This document shows, one piece after another, positions 11,590 through 23,629 of a DNA stretch of 64,000 bases. The stretch lies in contig MU831572.1 in assembly GCA_029204225.1 (NCBI GenBank), positions 1-64,000 on the forward strand. Direction: 5' to 3'. A program made the translations under genes and the position numbers. The notes beneath the pieces are model-generated. The model searched no databases and was not told the origin of the DNA. It worked only from the letters and a program-made list of their open reading frames with translations. The DNA comes from Diphasiastrum complanatum. Taxonomy: Eukaryota; Streptophyta; Lycopodiopsida; Lycopodiales; Lycopodiaceae. How positions within the stretch are numbered: the first letter of the stretch is position 1; every line of letters starts with the position of its first letter.

Positions 11590-14235
11590 ATCCAAATTAT
11601 GTGGCAAAAAATAATGATGGGCTCCTGCAATCCACTTTGAGGTCGTCCATGATGTGAAGCGAGATTTCCAGGAGCCTCCCATCATTGCTGCACGAAAATA
11701 TAATCGAGCAAGGGCAACTGATCCTTGATACTCTCTCTGAGGCCATTGGCTTATTTGGATCGAATGCCAGAGGAGGAAGACAATCAACCCATCTAGTTGT
11801 CACTGATGCCAACAAAGTTAAATCTTTTGCAAACATCGCCAATTGTCGCACTATCGGATCGGGAGAGTGGATATACTCCCGCTGGTACGCTTGTAAGGCC
11901 CGGTGAAAATCCACTGATATCGTCCAACTGAATGGCTGATGGATGATTGGCCAATTGGGCATATGGATTGTAATTTTGTCCATAGCCAAATCCCAAATCC
12001 TTCCATTTATTTTGTCGCGCTCATGAGGATGTTGCAATAAGAAACTTTGGATCTGGTCCTTGATGTTGATGAGCCTTCTGAATAATGGTGTGGTCCTTGA
12101 TGAGGATGGACCCGGTTGCACTGCCCGTGGAATTGGGTGTTGTTCTTCCATGTCTGGAGCTCTTCCCTGGTCGATATTCGAATCCAGCCCTGTATCCATT
12201 GGTGCATCCTCTTGGCGCGTATGGGAGAATTGCGACATGACCGGTATTGAGATTTGAGGTCCAGCTTCCAACACCTAAGCGACTGCTTTTTCATAGGCAC
12301 TAATAGTTTTTTTAGCCTTTGCCAACTCAGTTGAAGCTGCTTCTTTGAACATGTCAAAGCGGTCTTGGAATCCCTGAAGGGCCACTTTGTAAGTTTCCAT
12401 CCGTCGGAGTTACTAGATGATCTGGTATTTGCGTCTGAAGATACGCATCACGCTCAAGGGTGGTCTCATCCAATTCACCTTGGAGACGTGTGCGTTCCTG
12501 CTCTGCCATTTGCAGTTGACCTTGTAGTAGCTGCACTTGTTGCTTTGCATCCTGCACAACCTTGTCCAGATGATCTTGTGCGGTTGTCAGGGATAATGCA
12601 GGGAGCTGACGTATCCTTCGAGGTGATCAGCCTGTTGCTATGTCGTCTTTTTCTCAGCTTTGGATTTTTCTTTGTGTTGTTTGGCGATCTTCAATTCTCT
12701 GTTCAACTGAATAATCTTCTGGCTGATAAGAGTGTATTCTGATCTCATATCCGAGATTCTCTGCTCCGTTTCTTTTTTCTTCTCCAACATAGACTGGATC
12801 ACTTGCTCAAGGCTTGAGACCAAACCGAGAGCATCACCAGAACCTACTATCGTGGAGGTGGTACCAACAGAAGGACCTGATGATACTGTGCTTGGTTGAC
12901 GTGAAACAGGTGCCGGTAATTCTTCTTCTTTAAAAAGATCTTCCTCTTCAAAGCCCTCAAGCATTGTGGCGTCGAACTGCTTCGATGATTTCACAACTTG
13001 GACGACTTGAAGTGTGGCTGGTGTGGCTTCATCTTGAGGTTGCTGGCATGAATCTTCAACATCAACAGTAGTATCATGGAATTGTTCGAATCCTCTTCTA
13101 GTGGATTGGAGTTCAAAGGGTGCATGGCTTTGGGGCATTTCAAAAACTTCGGAGGCCCCAAGGGGGCCGGAATCATCAAACATATCCATAAAGTATTGTG
13201 TGTTTGGTGAAACATCTTCGGTGTGCAGGGGTGAGGCGGCCTAGGCAGCTGTGATGGGAATGGTAGCCCCAATAGTCACAGACTGTCCTTGAGTGGAAGC
13301 AAAGGCAAGGGAAGCATCAGAGACGGGAGGAATAGGAAGTTCAGTGCGAGTAGCAGCAGGGGGTTGAAGCGCAGCTGACGATGTATGCCTAGTACGACGT
13401 CGTGATGCGGAAGGCGAGTCAGGAATGGCGATCTCGCTGCGTGGACAACGTCGGCTATGTGAACTAGAGGCCTGGTGGGATGACTCGGCCGGTGCTTCTT
13501 CATAAACCGAAAGTATAGAATCCAGGTGAAAGCCATAGATTTTGTTTTCAAGGTGGGAGGCCACTAGAAGAGATAACAAGGGGCCAGTAGCGAACTGCTG
13601 CTTGGTATCGCTCTTAATGGCTCGTTTGAGCTCAACAGAAACAGTCTTGAACCAGTTAAATGGTTTAAGAGGGACTTTGGCTATCTTGGCATAGGACTCG
13701 ACTATCCTATCTAGGATCCAAAAAGTGATGCAGTCTTTCTTGAGGTTGCCAACCATCAGAAAGTTATTTAGAAGACGGGCAACAACATGTATGGCAGGCT
13801 CAGTGATGGCATCGAGGAGATAACCATCGTTGGTCCAATGCAAATTGTTTGTTAGGTTGATGTAAGGCTTAATAGCCTGTTTGGCCTGCTTATGGTTGGG
13901 TGAGGCTTGGTTACCAGACGCTATGCCTATGGCAGCAAGGGCGGCCTCAGTCATGCGCACCTTGTGTGTGGCTCCCTGGAAGGTGATGTAAAACTTGGAT
14001 TTCTCTTACTTCCACGTATTGAAGGCAAGACTGATGAGATCCATGTTGATTTTCCCCGAAAGGCTCTCTCATGAATACCCATTGCAATAAGCAGAGGCTC
14101 CGCAAGGGTCATCCACTGAGTGACCATGCTTGTGCTAGGAAGTATCATGATATTTGTCGCAGATGGGACACCACGATAGATAGTATAACAAGGAGACTGG
14201 GATGTATCTGTAGAAGACATGATGACCAGAAACAA
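11590..14235 (-). pseudogene. Unknown coiled-coil family, copy 2 (gag-like or extra retroelement ORF)
   Basis: The longest copy of an unrecognised protein family, about 870 codons in broken frames. In order: a globular N-domain (14220-13550) with PLLIAMGI, FYITFQGATHKVRM, DGYLLDAITEPAIHVVARLL and LLNNFLMVGNLKKDCITFWI; a Ser/Pro/Arg-rich linker (13550-13190); an acidic stretch; a coiled coil (12850-12340, for example EKKKETEQRISDMRSEYTLI and QLQMAEQERTRLQGELDETT); and a C-domain (12270-11600) with DKITIHMPNWPIIHQPF and SPDPIVRQLAMFAKDLTLL. The same order recurs in copy 3. The following polypurine tract and LTR imply that it belongs to an LTR element, perhaps as gag or the extra ORF known upstream of gag in Ogre-type elements. 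No zinc knuckle, protease or RT was seen with it. Confidence 0.6.
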
Positions 14236-14709
14236 AAAGTAAGACGCGCGAATGTATATCAGAAATCAGTTTAGAAAGTTTGGAAGGCTTTGGTCGTGAA
14301 AAAAATTCGCAAGAGTTTCGCTAGCACAAGTGAGGAATGAATTGAATTCAGCCAACTTATAGATGAATTTGGAGGGTCCATTACATTGAATACTAGTTTG
14401 GCTGATCAATTCTGAACAAAAATTTGCAGGCATGTACAATACTGTGAAAATAGGCTATAAAAATCTCGGCGAAGGTTTCTGAGGGTCTGAACCTATCTAG
14501 CGAACGTTTTCCAGGGTTGGCGTAGGATGAACCTTCGCGCAAGAGGGTCCTTCGCCCAAGTACTGTCATAAATGCATTTTTTCAAGATCTGAGGTCATAA
14601 CCAACTCAATTTTAACATTTTACGACCATCTAGCATGTCAGCGAAGGTTCCTAATGAGGGTAAGGTGCTCGACAAAGGTCCCTAAAATGGCATATTGATG
14701 ATCATTCGC

Positions 14710-15090
14710 CTGACTCAAAAAATGAATTTTTTTTGGACAAGAACCTCATTATAAATCTTAAAATAACCAAGATAGATTTTTGACAATTTTTTACATTCAT
14801 GTGAACTCTCATCTTCCCTTGGCCTAGGTTCGCTTGGCTTTGACCTTGCTTCCTCTTGAAGCACTCAAAGGCATAATGTCCCATCTTGCTACAATAGTAG
14901 TATTTACAACAGCTAGTGAATGGATCCAGGTTAGCAGAGAGATAGGGATGGAGATGATAGAAATCCAACACCTTAAGCCTAGTTTATTTTGCTTACAAAG
15001 AGCTTTTCTCTTAAAAAACTCAAATTTATCAATACTTAACGCATTAGCAAGTATGTCTGCTATGTGATACCTCAATAAGGTCATTTAAGA
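14710..15090 (-). pseudogene. Copia gag zinc-knuckle fragment
   Basis: The minus strand encodes YYCSKMGHYAFECFKRKQ, a CCHC zinc knuckle (first Cys near-intact) from Copia gag, followed by GQSQANLGQGK. It closely resembles the zinc knuckle of Copia G at 44.7 kb (YYCSKMGHYVSECFKRKQ), so the two derive from related elements. Flanking frames break quickly. The piece lies beside the 5' leader of copy 2. Confidence 0.75.
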
Positions 15091-15449
15091 TGAACAACGA
15101 AATATATTTGACTTTACTTAATCGAATTCAAATACATAAGAAGACTAAGGAATCAGTATATGGAGAAATAAATGTTGAAGGCCTTACATCAAAAACCCTA
15201 TGAAGAAATACACTTTAATGGAAGAACATAGAAAGTGATAATGTCCTAATAAATGGATAAGACTGAATATCGAATATTCTATAATCCAGTCGGAGCATTC
15301 ACGACTCTTTCTTTAGTTCTGACTTTACACGTGTAATCATGAAATTAGTTTAGAATGACATGGCAGAGTACTAACTCATCAATTTATACACATGTCAATA
15401 TTTCATTAGTTCAGATTGGATAAGATTTTATAATATAGAACGATTGTGT

Positions 15450-16740
15450 CTTCTCGATTCTTCCTTTTAGCTACACCATTGGGGATTGAGGTGAGTAGCT
15501 GGTTGTGTAATGCTGATGTATTCCATTTGTCTTGCAGAAGTCCTTGAATTCGGTGGAGATGAATTCTCCCCTTCCATCAGTACGTAGAGCCTTGATCTTT
15601 CTTTGAGTCTAATTTTTAGCAGACGCCTTGAACTATTTGAAGGACTTGAAAGCTTCAGATTTGTTCTTCAAGAAATAAGTGACAATTCATCGAGAGAAAT
15701 CATCAATGAAATTTAGAAAATAAAAGGCTCCCCTTGTCAAAGTAGTCTGCATTGGGCCACAGATGTCGCTATGTACAAGATCAAGCAAACCTTTAGAAGT
15801 ATGAACTGAATCAGAAATGAAAGGACTTCTTGCATGCTTGTTGATAATAACAACTTTCGCAAGGAGAAGTCGGTTTGCTAACAAAAGGAAGATCTTGCAC
15901 TAAATTTTGAATCGACATTTGCTTGATACTATTGAAGTTTAGATGGCCTAATCTAAAATGCCAAAGCATATCAGTCGATTCAGAAGTCGATGTATGAAGA
16001 GCTTGGCTATTTGTCGAATAGCAGTGACTAAGCTTGTAGAGGTAGCCACATCGTCTACCGAAGGCTAAAATCTTCCTAGACTTGTCGAGTATGGTGCAAC
16101 CCTCTGTATCGAATTTGACCCTTTGACCAGAATTAGTGATTCTACTTATCAAAAGTAAATGTAAGGTTAGGAACATGAAGCACATTTGACAACAACTTTA
16201 GATCACCTTTTTTGAATTCAACTTTGACTGTTCCTTCACCTTTGATAGTATGAGATGAATTGTCTCCAAACTGCACAACTCTTGAGTGAGTGAATGCTTT
16301 GTAACCTGGAATCAGTCTCAATGGTGAGTCATGTATTGAGTTGCTCTGGAGTCCAGATACTAGGAGTCGATATCTTGTTGCTCTCCAACCTTGGTCATGA
16401 AGGCTGCTTTATCTTCCTCTTGTTCCTGGATCAAGTGACTGGTCATAGCAGCATTGGCTTGCTGTTGGAATTTGCTTCTTTTACTTATTGTTGTACTTCA
16501 AAGTTTGACAATCCTTTATGAGATGACCAGTCCTCTTACAATATTTGCATAATAGCATCTACATTGGCTGGAATGATGAAGATCCTGATGTTGTTTGTGT
16601 GTTTGATACAGACTACTGCATGTTGCTCCTCTTGTCAGTGTAATCTGACTTTGTAGATCTCTTGGAGCTAAACTTCTAATTTTTCTTTGTGTATAGAGCT
16701 TGTGGATCCGATCCAAAGCCGGAGGAGGAAGCATTCCTTC
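15450..16740 (-). pseudogene. Copia gag-integrase fragment (element P)
   Basis: The minus strand preserves, in order, a Copia gag zinc knuckle (CKYCKRTGHLIKDC, near 16555-16515), degraded protease sequence, the pre-integrase HHCC-type region (LWHFRLGHLNFNSIKQMSIQ and CESCYYQQACKKSFHF, near 16000-15850), and the start of the integrase catalytic core (DLVHSDICGPM and FLNFIDDFSR, 15790-15690). The integrase continues in broken frames to about 15450. Several frameshifts and stops are present. No RT or RNase H follows before the gag fragment at 14.7-15.1 kb, so this is a 5'-half remnant. Confidence 0.85.
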
Positions 16741-16832
16741 TGATCTCCTCTTGTAGTAGTATCAAGTGATATAGTGAGATGCTGCTGGGTTGAAATAGCT
16801 CCATAAGGACGTTGGGAGTATTCCCAACATAT

Positions 16833-17630
16833 TGTAAATAGATAATATCGGCTAATAAAATATGTTGCAAGGGCATGGCATCCTGCGCATATAAGCTCAT
16901 GGCCCAATGAGCACGCAAGTTGAGTTGTAAATAGAATAATAAATTTGGGCCCTTTTGTAATTAAAATAAAATTGAGGCCCAAAGTCAAGTTAGAAACTTA
17001 GTGATAACTCTTTTATGTTGGGTCCAAATGGAGACTCACATGAATCATGTGAAATCCAATGTACTTTTTAAGAGCTTTGGATCAAGTTGGGTCCAAGATG
17101 AATGGATAGGATTAGTGTACATATTAGCCGATAGTATTCTGGGGCAAGGGCCTTTCCCATTTATAAAAAGGCACCTCTTGTACTCTATTTTCATGCTTAA
17201 TGAGAAGGAGGAAACTCTACCAAATTTTGGAGAGAAGCATCCTCACTTGCTATTCACTACTTGCTAATGTGCTTGATTGTGTTTTCTTTTTGCTCTCAAG
17301 TTGCAAGTTTTTGGTTTCCATAGTTAAAGTTTTTGCATTAGCAAGCACAAGGAGCATTTGAGCTAACCTCCACCCTCACACTCTCTCTCCACCTTCTCTC
17401 TATTACTCTCTTCCTCTCTTCTATTCTATTCTTCTCCTTCACAAAATCATGATGAATGTTAGTTTAGTGGAGTAGAGTTAGGAGTGTGCAGTGTTAGTGG
17501 TGATAGAGTTAAAGAAAAAGTAGAGAACTATCTAAAAATAGCATCTATTCATAGTTAGGCACCTATCCAGTGTTCTAACCCTTGTTGAAAGGCAGGAGGG
17601 CTACTACAACGCGAGATCTTTGACCCTACA
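16833..17630 (+). mobile_element. Probable 5' LTR of a gypsy-type element (start uncertain)
   Basis: The sequence ends CCTACA at 17630, one base before a TGGCGCC primer site. It contains a TATA box (TTTATAAAAAGGCACC near 17158) followed by a pyrimidine-rich leader. A TGTAAATAG start at 16833 coincides with the end of the Copia P remnant. A 19-bp phrase near this start (TAAATAGATAATATCGGCT) recurs with one change at 21572-21590, possibly a trace of the 3' LTR. The start remains an inference. Confidence 0.5.
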
Positions 17631-17631
17631 G

Positions 17632-17649
17632 TGGCGCCATTGTCGTGGA
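17632..17649 (+). promoter_or_regulatory. Primer-binding site, TGGCGCC type
   Basis: TGGCGCCATTGTCGTGGA lies one base after the LTR end. It resembles the TGGCGCCGTTGCCGGGGA-type priming sites of plant Ty3/gypsy elements and is about 1 kb upstream of the copy 3 coding remnant, linking the protein family to a gypsy-type element. Confidence 0.6.
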
Positions 17650-18630
17650 TAGGTTTCCACTAACTAGTATAGCTGCATTTTAGCTATTTCTTGCTTTTTG
17701 GAGTAGTTTTAGGTAGATTTTTGGGTGTTTAGAGTTAGTTTTCTGTACTTTTCTGCATTTGGACTGTTCACGGATAGCGGAGGAGGTGTGAGAGGGCAGA
17801 GGAGGCCCTGAACAGTCTCTAAGGGCTTAAAATTCAAACCAACCAGTAAAAAAACCAAAAAAACACACCAATCTTTATTTTGGAGGGAAAAAGAGCCAAA
17901 TTTCCCATCAGATTTTGTTTTCTCCAAAACTAGTGAGGCACTTTTTTCATGATTTTTGGAGATCCTCTGGGAAATAGCTATTGAAACTTGGACAGTCACT
18001 AGATTTGACCCAGATGCATCTATGGAAATCTCTTCGAGAGTTACTGATGGAAAAAAACATCATTTTTTAATGTATGCAAGGGTTCCAAGAAGCAGAATAT
18101 TCAGAACCTTCGCAAAGCATCAAGATCATCAAACCGACCTTTGAAAGGGGCAAAAATGGAATTAAAGCAGTGAAATTAACCTGCCTACATGGTCTGATCT
18201 TGAAAATCCTACCACGGGAGCAAGTTGTGCAAGCATTCACTTCATGCAAGGATTGAACCCTCACAAACTGTCTGAACCCTCGCAGAACCTTCGCAGGGTA
18301 GCCAAATTACCTTCTAAACTCTCACAGACTTCTCTAAGATATTAGAATTTTGTAAAGAAGGTATATGCCAAAATTTGGGTGGAATTGAGCAAGGGAAAGT
18401 GGATTTCACCTAATACGCACTCTAAGTTCCGCTATATGAGGGCTGAATTCGAGTCATTTGTCACCTTTCCTAGCGAAGCTTTGTTCAAATTTTGACCAAA
18501 TTTTCCAAGTTCTATCTGCGCTCTGAACTGTTGTTACTACCATCCAACTCTTGTTATCCACTGTTTCCATCACTTTTTATCTTTTCCACCACTTTTTCTA
18601 CTTTTTCACACTTTAACTATCACTGCTAAC

Positions 18631-21550
18631 ATGGCCTCCTCACTTTCTGACGACTCTGGCACCAAGCAGATGATCCAGCGCGAGATACCCTCAGCCACCC
18701 AAATTTGGCCCTTGCCTTATGAAGCCATGATTAAACCATGGCTCTAGATTGCTGGCGCACTTCTTGAAGCAATGGGTTTTTACCCAGTGCTTTTCAGTCT
18801 GACATTAATATGGGCCTCGTCCTTCATGCTTACGCCACCTGGGACACGCCAAAGTTGCGTTTTCACTTTCTGTGTCAAGGTACCACATACAAGGTACGGA
18901 TTAACGCATACTCGATGGTCACTATTGGCATTATGTTCGGTGACCGCCAGCCCATCTCTCATCGTCAGGCAAGAGCCCTGATAAAACCTTTTGTCACCCA
19001 AACTGCACCAGAATGGGTACCGGATAGAGGCTATTAAGGAACAGTGATTCAGGTGGCTACGCATCTGTTGAACAACTTTTTGGTTGTTTCAACATTTCTC
19101 AAGGACAGAATCCAGTCCATGCTACTGAGTCAGATTGTGGAGTCTTTTCTAGGACTCCCTGGTCCCATGGTGGTGCCATATGACTGGCATACCTTCCTCA
19201 TCCGCGAATTAACAAAATCCATCAAACCAAACAATCAAAGATCTCATTATTAGGTGCAATCTCTAGGAACAAGTATGATTCCCAGTAACAATTTAGCGGG
19301 TCCCCTGTTGTGTAACTTCACCTAGGCACTTCTCGAGGTAAAAGTGCACGGGTTCCACTGTTCCAACAGCTTATCATCCACTATGCCACACACTAACCTT
19401 TATCCTCCATCAACCGCATCCATGTTTGCCCAACCTGCAGTCATTGACACGACAACCAACAAAAGAATGCTTGGCACTGTCCCTCTTCCTAATCCCCACC
19501 TGCTACCAGACGCTACACCACCACCACCACACCAGTAACAACTTTGGCTTCTACCATCGGCACTTCCTCTCATGTACAGTCCCCTACCATTGTTTCTGTT
19601 GCCGCTCCTCTTTCTTCTATTCCACCCACAACTGCTGCTTCTGTTTCCATTCTCATCTCCTCTGTTGATACTACTTCTATCTCTATTCCATTTTCTACCA
19701 CCTCTTCCATTACTATCGCATCCTCCATTACTCCTGTTCCCACCACTATCCCTCTCCAGTTCAATCCTGTCGATTCCCAATTCTCTCCGGACAATCTGGT
19801 GTGGATGTAGGTCATCAACTTTTCACCACCATGCCAGACCACTTCCGCCCCATCTTTTCTTTCCGTCCTCAGCACCACCCTACAGTTCCCCTTTGTTCCA
19901 TCCATTCTCTCATTTGAACAAACTGTTCTCATCCCTGTTTCCACTTCCGTTCCTCCCACACCACCCATTTCTCCATCAAAGGATACTAAGGGCGACCAAC
20001 CATTGCCTGATGATGCATTTGTACAGACAATTTTTATTCCACCAGATCGGACAGATCCCACCACCCCAGATGACAAAAGGTCACCGAAGAAACTCATTGA
20101 AGACAATGACGATGGCATTGTACATGTCGTCAAGTCCACTACCACACGATTTCCTGCAAGCACCAATGTACCGGCTACTCCAATGGACTTGACAATAGCC
20201 TACCAAGCCTTGGGAACATTCATATAGGACGCGGTAGCAACCAGGACATCATTGGACAGCCGGGTTCTCCATTTGGCAACCAACAACACCCATCTGTGAG
20301 CAGAAATCACGAAGCTGCAGCAAGAGCTCATGATTGCTCAACAACACGAACAAGACGGGCACCGGGAGATCACAAAGCTGCAACAGAAGGAAGATGGCCT
20401 CAACCAATATATCTAGATCCTCTCCAAAGCGCTGACAGATGCCTCCACCAAGGTGCGGGAGCTTCAGTCTGAAACATCCCAACGGCTTGCCCCACTCCAG
20501 GCGCAACTCCAGATATATGAAATAGAAAATATGCGCCTGGGAGCGAAGGTGCAAGCCCTGCAAAGCGAAAAACTTGCCTAGTTAGCTCAACCCGCACCTG
20601 ACTCAAGGCCACTGTCTCAAGACGAGATGAATCTTTTCAGGCATCAGGTGCAGGTCTATAGTCAAACTTTGAACATCTACCAGGCAAAATTCGACAAATA
20701 TCAAGCCAGTGCAACTCAGGAGCTCACCCAGGCCAAACAAGCCCTCAAGGCTTGTCAACAATTCATGGAGAAGAAGACTTAACTAACCTCAGTGGTGATT
20801 CCAACGTCATCTCTTTTTAATGCTACACAAGCAAGTACAAGCCAGGACCAAGGCCAGCAGGCAGCAGGGGCAATAAGTCAAGATCAGGGGTCATGCGGGC
20901 AAGGACCTCCTGATACTGGGGCTGAGACACAGGACCAAGGACAAGACACAGGTCCCAGCCATAGCCATGAGGAGGGACAAGCCTCCTCATAAAGAGGCTC
21001 GTGAACTATATCTGCCAACCGGGCTTTCCGATGTCCCAAGTCTGTGGAGGAGAAAATCAACGAATTTCTAACCAAATATATCTCCACGAGTCCTCAAGAG
21101 ACACTGGCAGATATCATTTTCGGCACAAACCATAAAAGGCAACGAGCTGCAAGCACTACCCGCCCTCCAACCATAACCTGAGTGGCGCCAGCAGCTATTT
21201 GAATGGGACCCTATGGCCATCATGGCCTATGTGACCAGTCCACAACAACTAAGGGTGAACACGCATTTCCTACCATGCACACGACGATCCAAAGGGGTGG
21301 AATGTAGCACTCCTCCGGACAAGATCACCATCCAGAACTGTAATTGGCCGAAAATCCCTTCAGAGCACGGTTGGGATATGGATGTAGACACCCGAAGGGC
21401 TCTCACCCAGTTCTCTAATAAGTATTTCAACTGCCCTGACCCAACAGTCCACGCGGTAGCCACTTACGCTCAGGACTTAGAGTATCTAATGGGAATCGAA
21501 ACGAGTGGGATAATTTTCTCCCACCAATATTCTTTGATCCAAAAAAGGTG
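18631..21550 (+). pseudogene. Unknown coiled-coil family, copy 3
   Basis: Plus-strand copy with the same architecture as copy 2. The N-domain (18631-19250) includes GALLEAMGFYP, NMGLVLHAYATWDTPKLRFH, FLCQGTTYKVRI and VATHLLNNFLVVSTFLKDRI. A very Pro/Thr/Ser-rich linker spans 19330-20190, a Gln/Glu-rich coiled coil 20240-20780 (for example KLQQELMIAQQHEQDGHREI and RLAPLQAQLQIYEIENMRLG), a DQGQ-type repeat region 20830-20990, and the C-domain 21030-21550 (DKITIQNCNWPKIPSEHG, NCPDPTVHAVATYAQDLEYL). Five TAG stops (18745, 19251, 19323, 20414, 20579) fall where Gln is plausible; other stops and frameshifts also occur. It sits 1 kb after an LTR-primer site pair. Unknown function; most likely a retroelement structural protein. 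Confidence 0.6.
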
Positions 21551-21559
21551 TTAGCCTCA

Positions 21560-22330
21560 AAGAAAGTGGAAGATCAGCTAAATAAATAATATCGGCTGGT
21601 AGGCTGCTGTTGGAAACTCTGTTTGCTACTATTTTTGGCTGCCATCAGTACCTTTTATTAGTTTCTTTTGTCTCTTGAATGCTTTGTCAAGTTCATGTGT
21701 ATCAAAGGTAGCATTAGGATGCTTTTCCATTTCTAGCTTTTGTAGCTTGTTGTGCAAAGATCTAAGGCCAAGTATTTTGATAGTTGGGATCCATTCCAGA
21801 TCCACTTTTTTCACACGTTATCAGAGCTAGTTGGCTATTATTTTTAGTAAGGCTTTCATTTATGGTGATATTTGGATGTTTGATCAAGTTCTAGCATGAT
21901 TATGCATTGCATTGTTGATCAAATCTTACTGACCTTTGTTTTGTGAGCTGAACTTGTGGATCAAAAGCATATTTTAGGTCTATTGCAGATCAAAGGCTAA
22001 GAAGAAGCTATTTTGGATCAAATCATCACATCTATCATTTTTTGATTGTGAGGCTTGTGCATATTCAATACTAACAATGATCTTTTCATTCTATTGTTGA
22101 CAATCTCCATTTTTTGGATGAACACTCTCCTACCCTGGAAGACAAGTTAAAGGTGGCCACGTAATCAGCACCTTCCGTCCATGCAAAACACAACCAGTTT
22201 CCGGACATCAGTTCGATGGATCTGATGGAGGAGATGGGACAAGATTCCAACAGCCTACATCAATAAATCAAGGATCGACATTCCAAGGACTGTGACAAGT
22301 ATCGGTAGCTCATCCACCAACTAAATCACA
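21560..22330. other. Unassigned, with a degenerate Copia-like primer site
   Basis: TTATCAGAGCTAG at 21819-21831 resembles the tRNA-Met primer site TGGTATCAGAGC and follows TTTTTTCACA, an LTR-like end. No matching LTR start or second copy was identified. A minus-strand frame at 21629-21814 (KLQKLEMEKHPNATFDTHEL) looks protein-like but is unrecognised. Confidence 0.3.
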
Positions 22331-22338
22331 AGACACTG

Positions 22339-23312
22339 GTGGTGCTTCCTCCCAACACCATCTCTTCCATTCTTTCGCTTCTATTCCCATCGACACAACT
22401 AACTTTCCCTTCATTCAACACCAATTCTCTCCAAAATCTCAACGCATTGCTGAATCTAACCCCTCACCACCTCTCTCCCCTCAACCTGATCCACAAGAAG
22501 AACATGCCTTGGAAGTTGAAGCACCCACAACAAGGCAGAAGATCACGCCCAATGTGCCTAGCAAGGATTTGCTTACATCTCAAGAGTTTGCAAAGAAGTA
22601 TCAAACTGCCAAGGAGCAAGATGGCTACATCCTTCCAAATCTTGATCATTGCAAAACTCATAAGGAAGTGGTTAAACTCCTAGATCCACAACCAGCCTGG
22701 TGCCATCAGCTATTTTTACAGAGCAAAACCTCCATGGCATGTATCTTGATGCACTCGCCTATATGTGCACCAATGCATATTATTATCTGGTAGCACGACA
22801 AGAATCATTTCCTACCACCAAGGGAAAGAACAAGATTTTTTGGCCCACGCTCACAGGTGTGGATACCGGCAACCCAACTGATGACATGGTCACAAATTGT
22901 TGTATATTTTACCAAAAGCACCATGGAAACCTTGATCACGATGTGCATTATTTTGCAGATAATTGTGACTAGGTAGCATTTTTGACAGAACTAAAAGGTT
23001 ATTGGGATCGAGGGCTACCACCAATTGCCATCAACGTGAATAAGTGTTTGAAGACTCAAGATGACCACATCAACATAGCATGGCTTTAGAATCGAATAGT
23101 CCTTACTTCTGCGTTTGTTGATATGGTGGAGGTGTGGAACTCAAGAATTTTTTCAGGGTATGCTCCACTATTACAAAACAATGTCATTCCTTAATAAATT
23201 GCGCTGGCAAATGATGGAGGGCATTAGCAACAAGATTTACCAATCTCGCCTCCAGAAAGCTCAAAAGATTTAGGATGAAAAAGCTTTAATATGTGTGGGA
23301 CCACCAATCCAA
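22339..23312 (+). pseudogene. Decayed coding region upstream of a polypurine tract
   Basis: Overlapping plus-strand frames look coding in sections: SKDLLTSQEFAKKYQTAKEQ at 22560-22620 and NLHGMYLDALAYMCTNAYYY with CCIFYQKHHGNLDHDVHYFA at 22725-22960. The last has a CX2-type cysteine-histidine spacing loosely like a zinc knuckle but is not a clean CCHC. The reading ends at the polypurine tract, so this is probably the 3' end of the internal region of an LTR element, possibly the same one as copy 3. No family was recognised. Confidence 0.4.
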
Positions 23313-23327
23313 CAAGGAGGGGGATAA
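23313..23327 (+). other. Polypurine tract preceding an LTR start
   Basis: AAGGAGGGGGATAA immediately precedes TGTTAACAACACAG at 23328, the classic junction of internal region and 3' LTR. The LTR that follows could not be bounded; it seems to run into the oppositely oriented LTR of Copia H. Confidence 0.55.
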
Positions 23328-23629
23328 TGTTAACAACACAGTGAAAAAGACAAAAAGAAATAAAACTCCGTGGCATGTGTATTGTAAGTCCACATAGAAG
23401 TAAATGTTAATAAACTTCTACCATGGCATGTGTTTTGTAAGTCAATGGGTAGAACCTTAAATGAATTAAATAGCTTAAACTTAGGCTTAAGAAAACTTAA
23501 GCTTAGAAAGATTCTAAGTTATCTTAAGCTATTTTAAGTCTAGAGTTAGAGATTCTAAAGTCCTAAGCTCTAGGTTAGAAGTTGGAAAGCCTAAGAATGG
23601 CTAGTTTAGATACTAATCTCATAAGCTAG

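Noticed and set aside
12365-12742. 125-codon plus-strand frame
   Set aside because: Antisense to the coiled-coil part of family copy 2, with no independent support.
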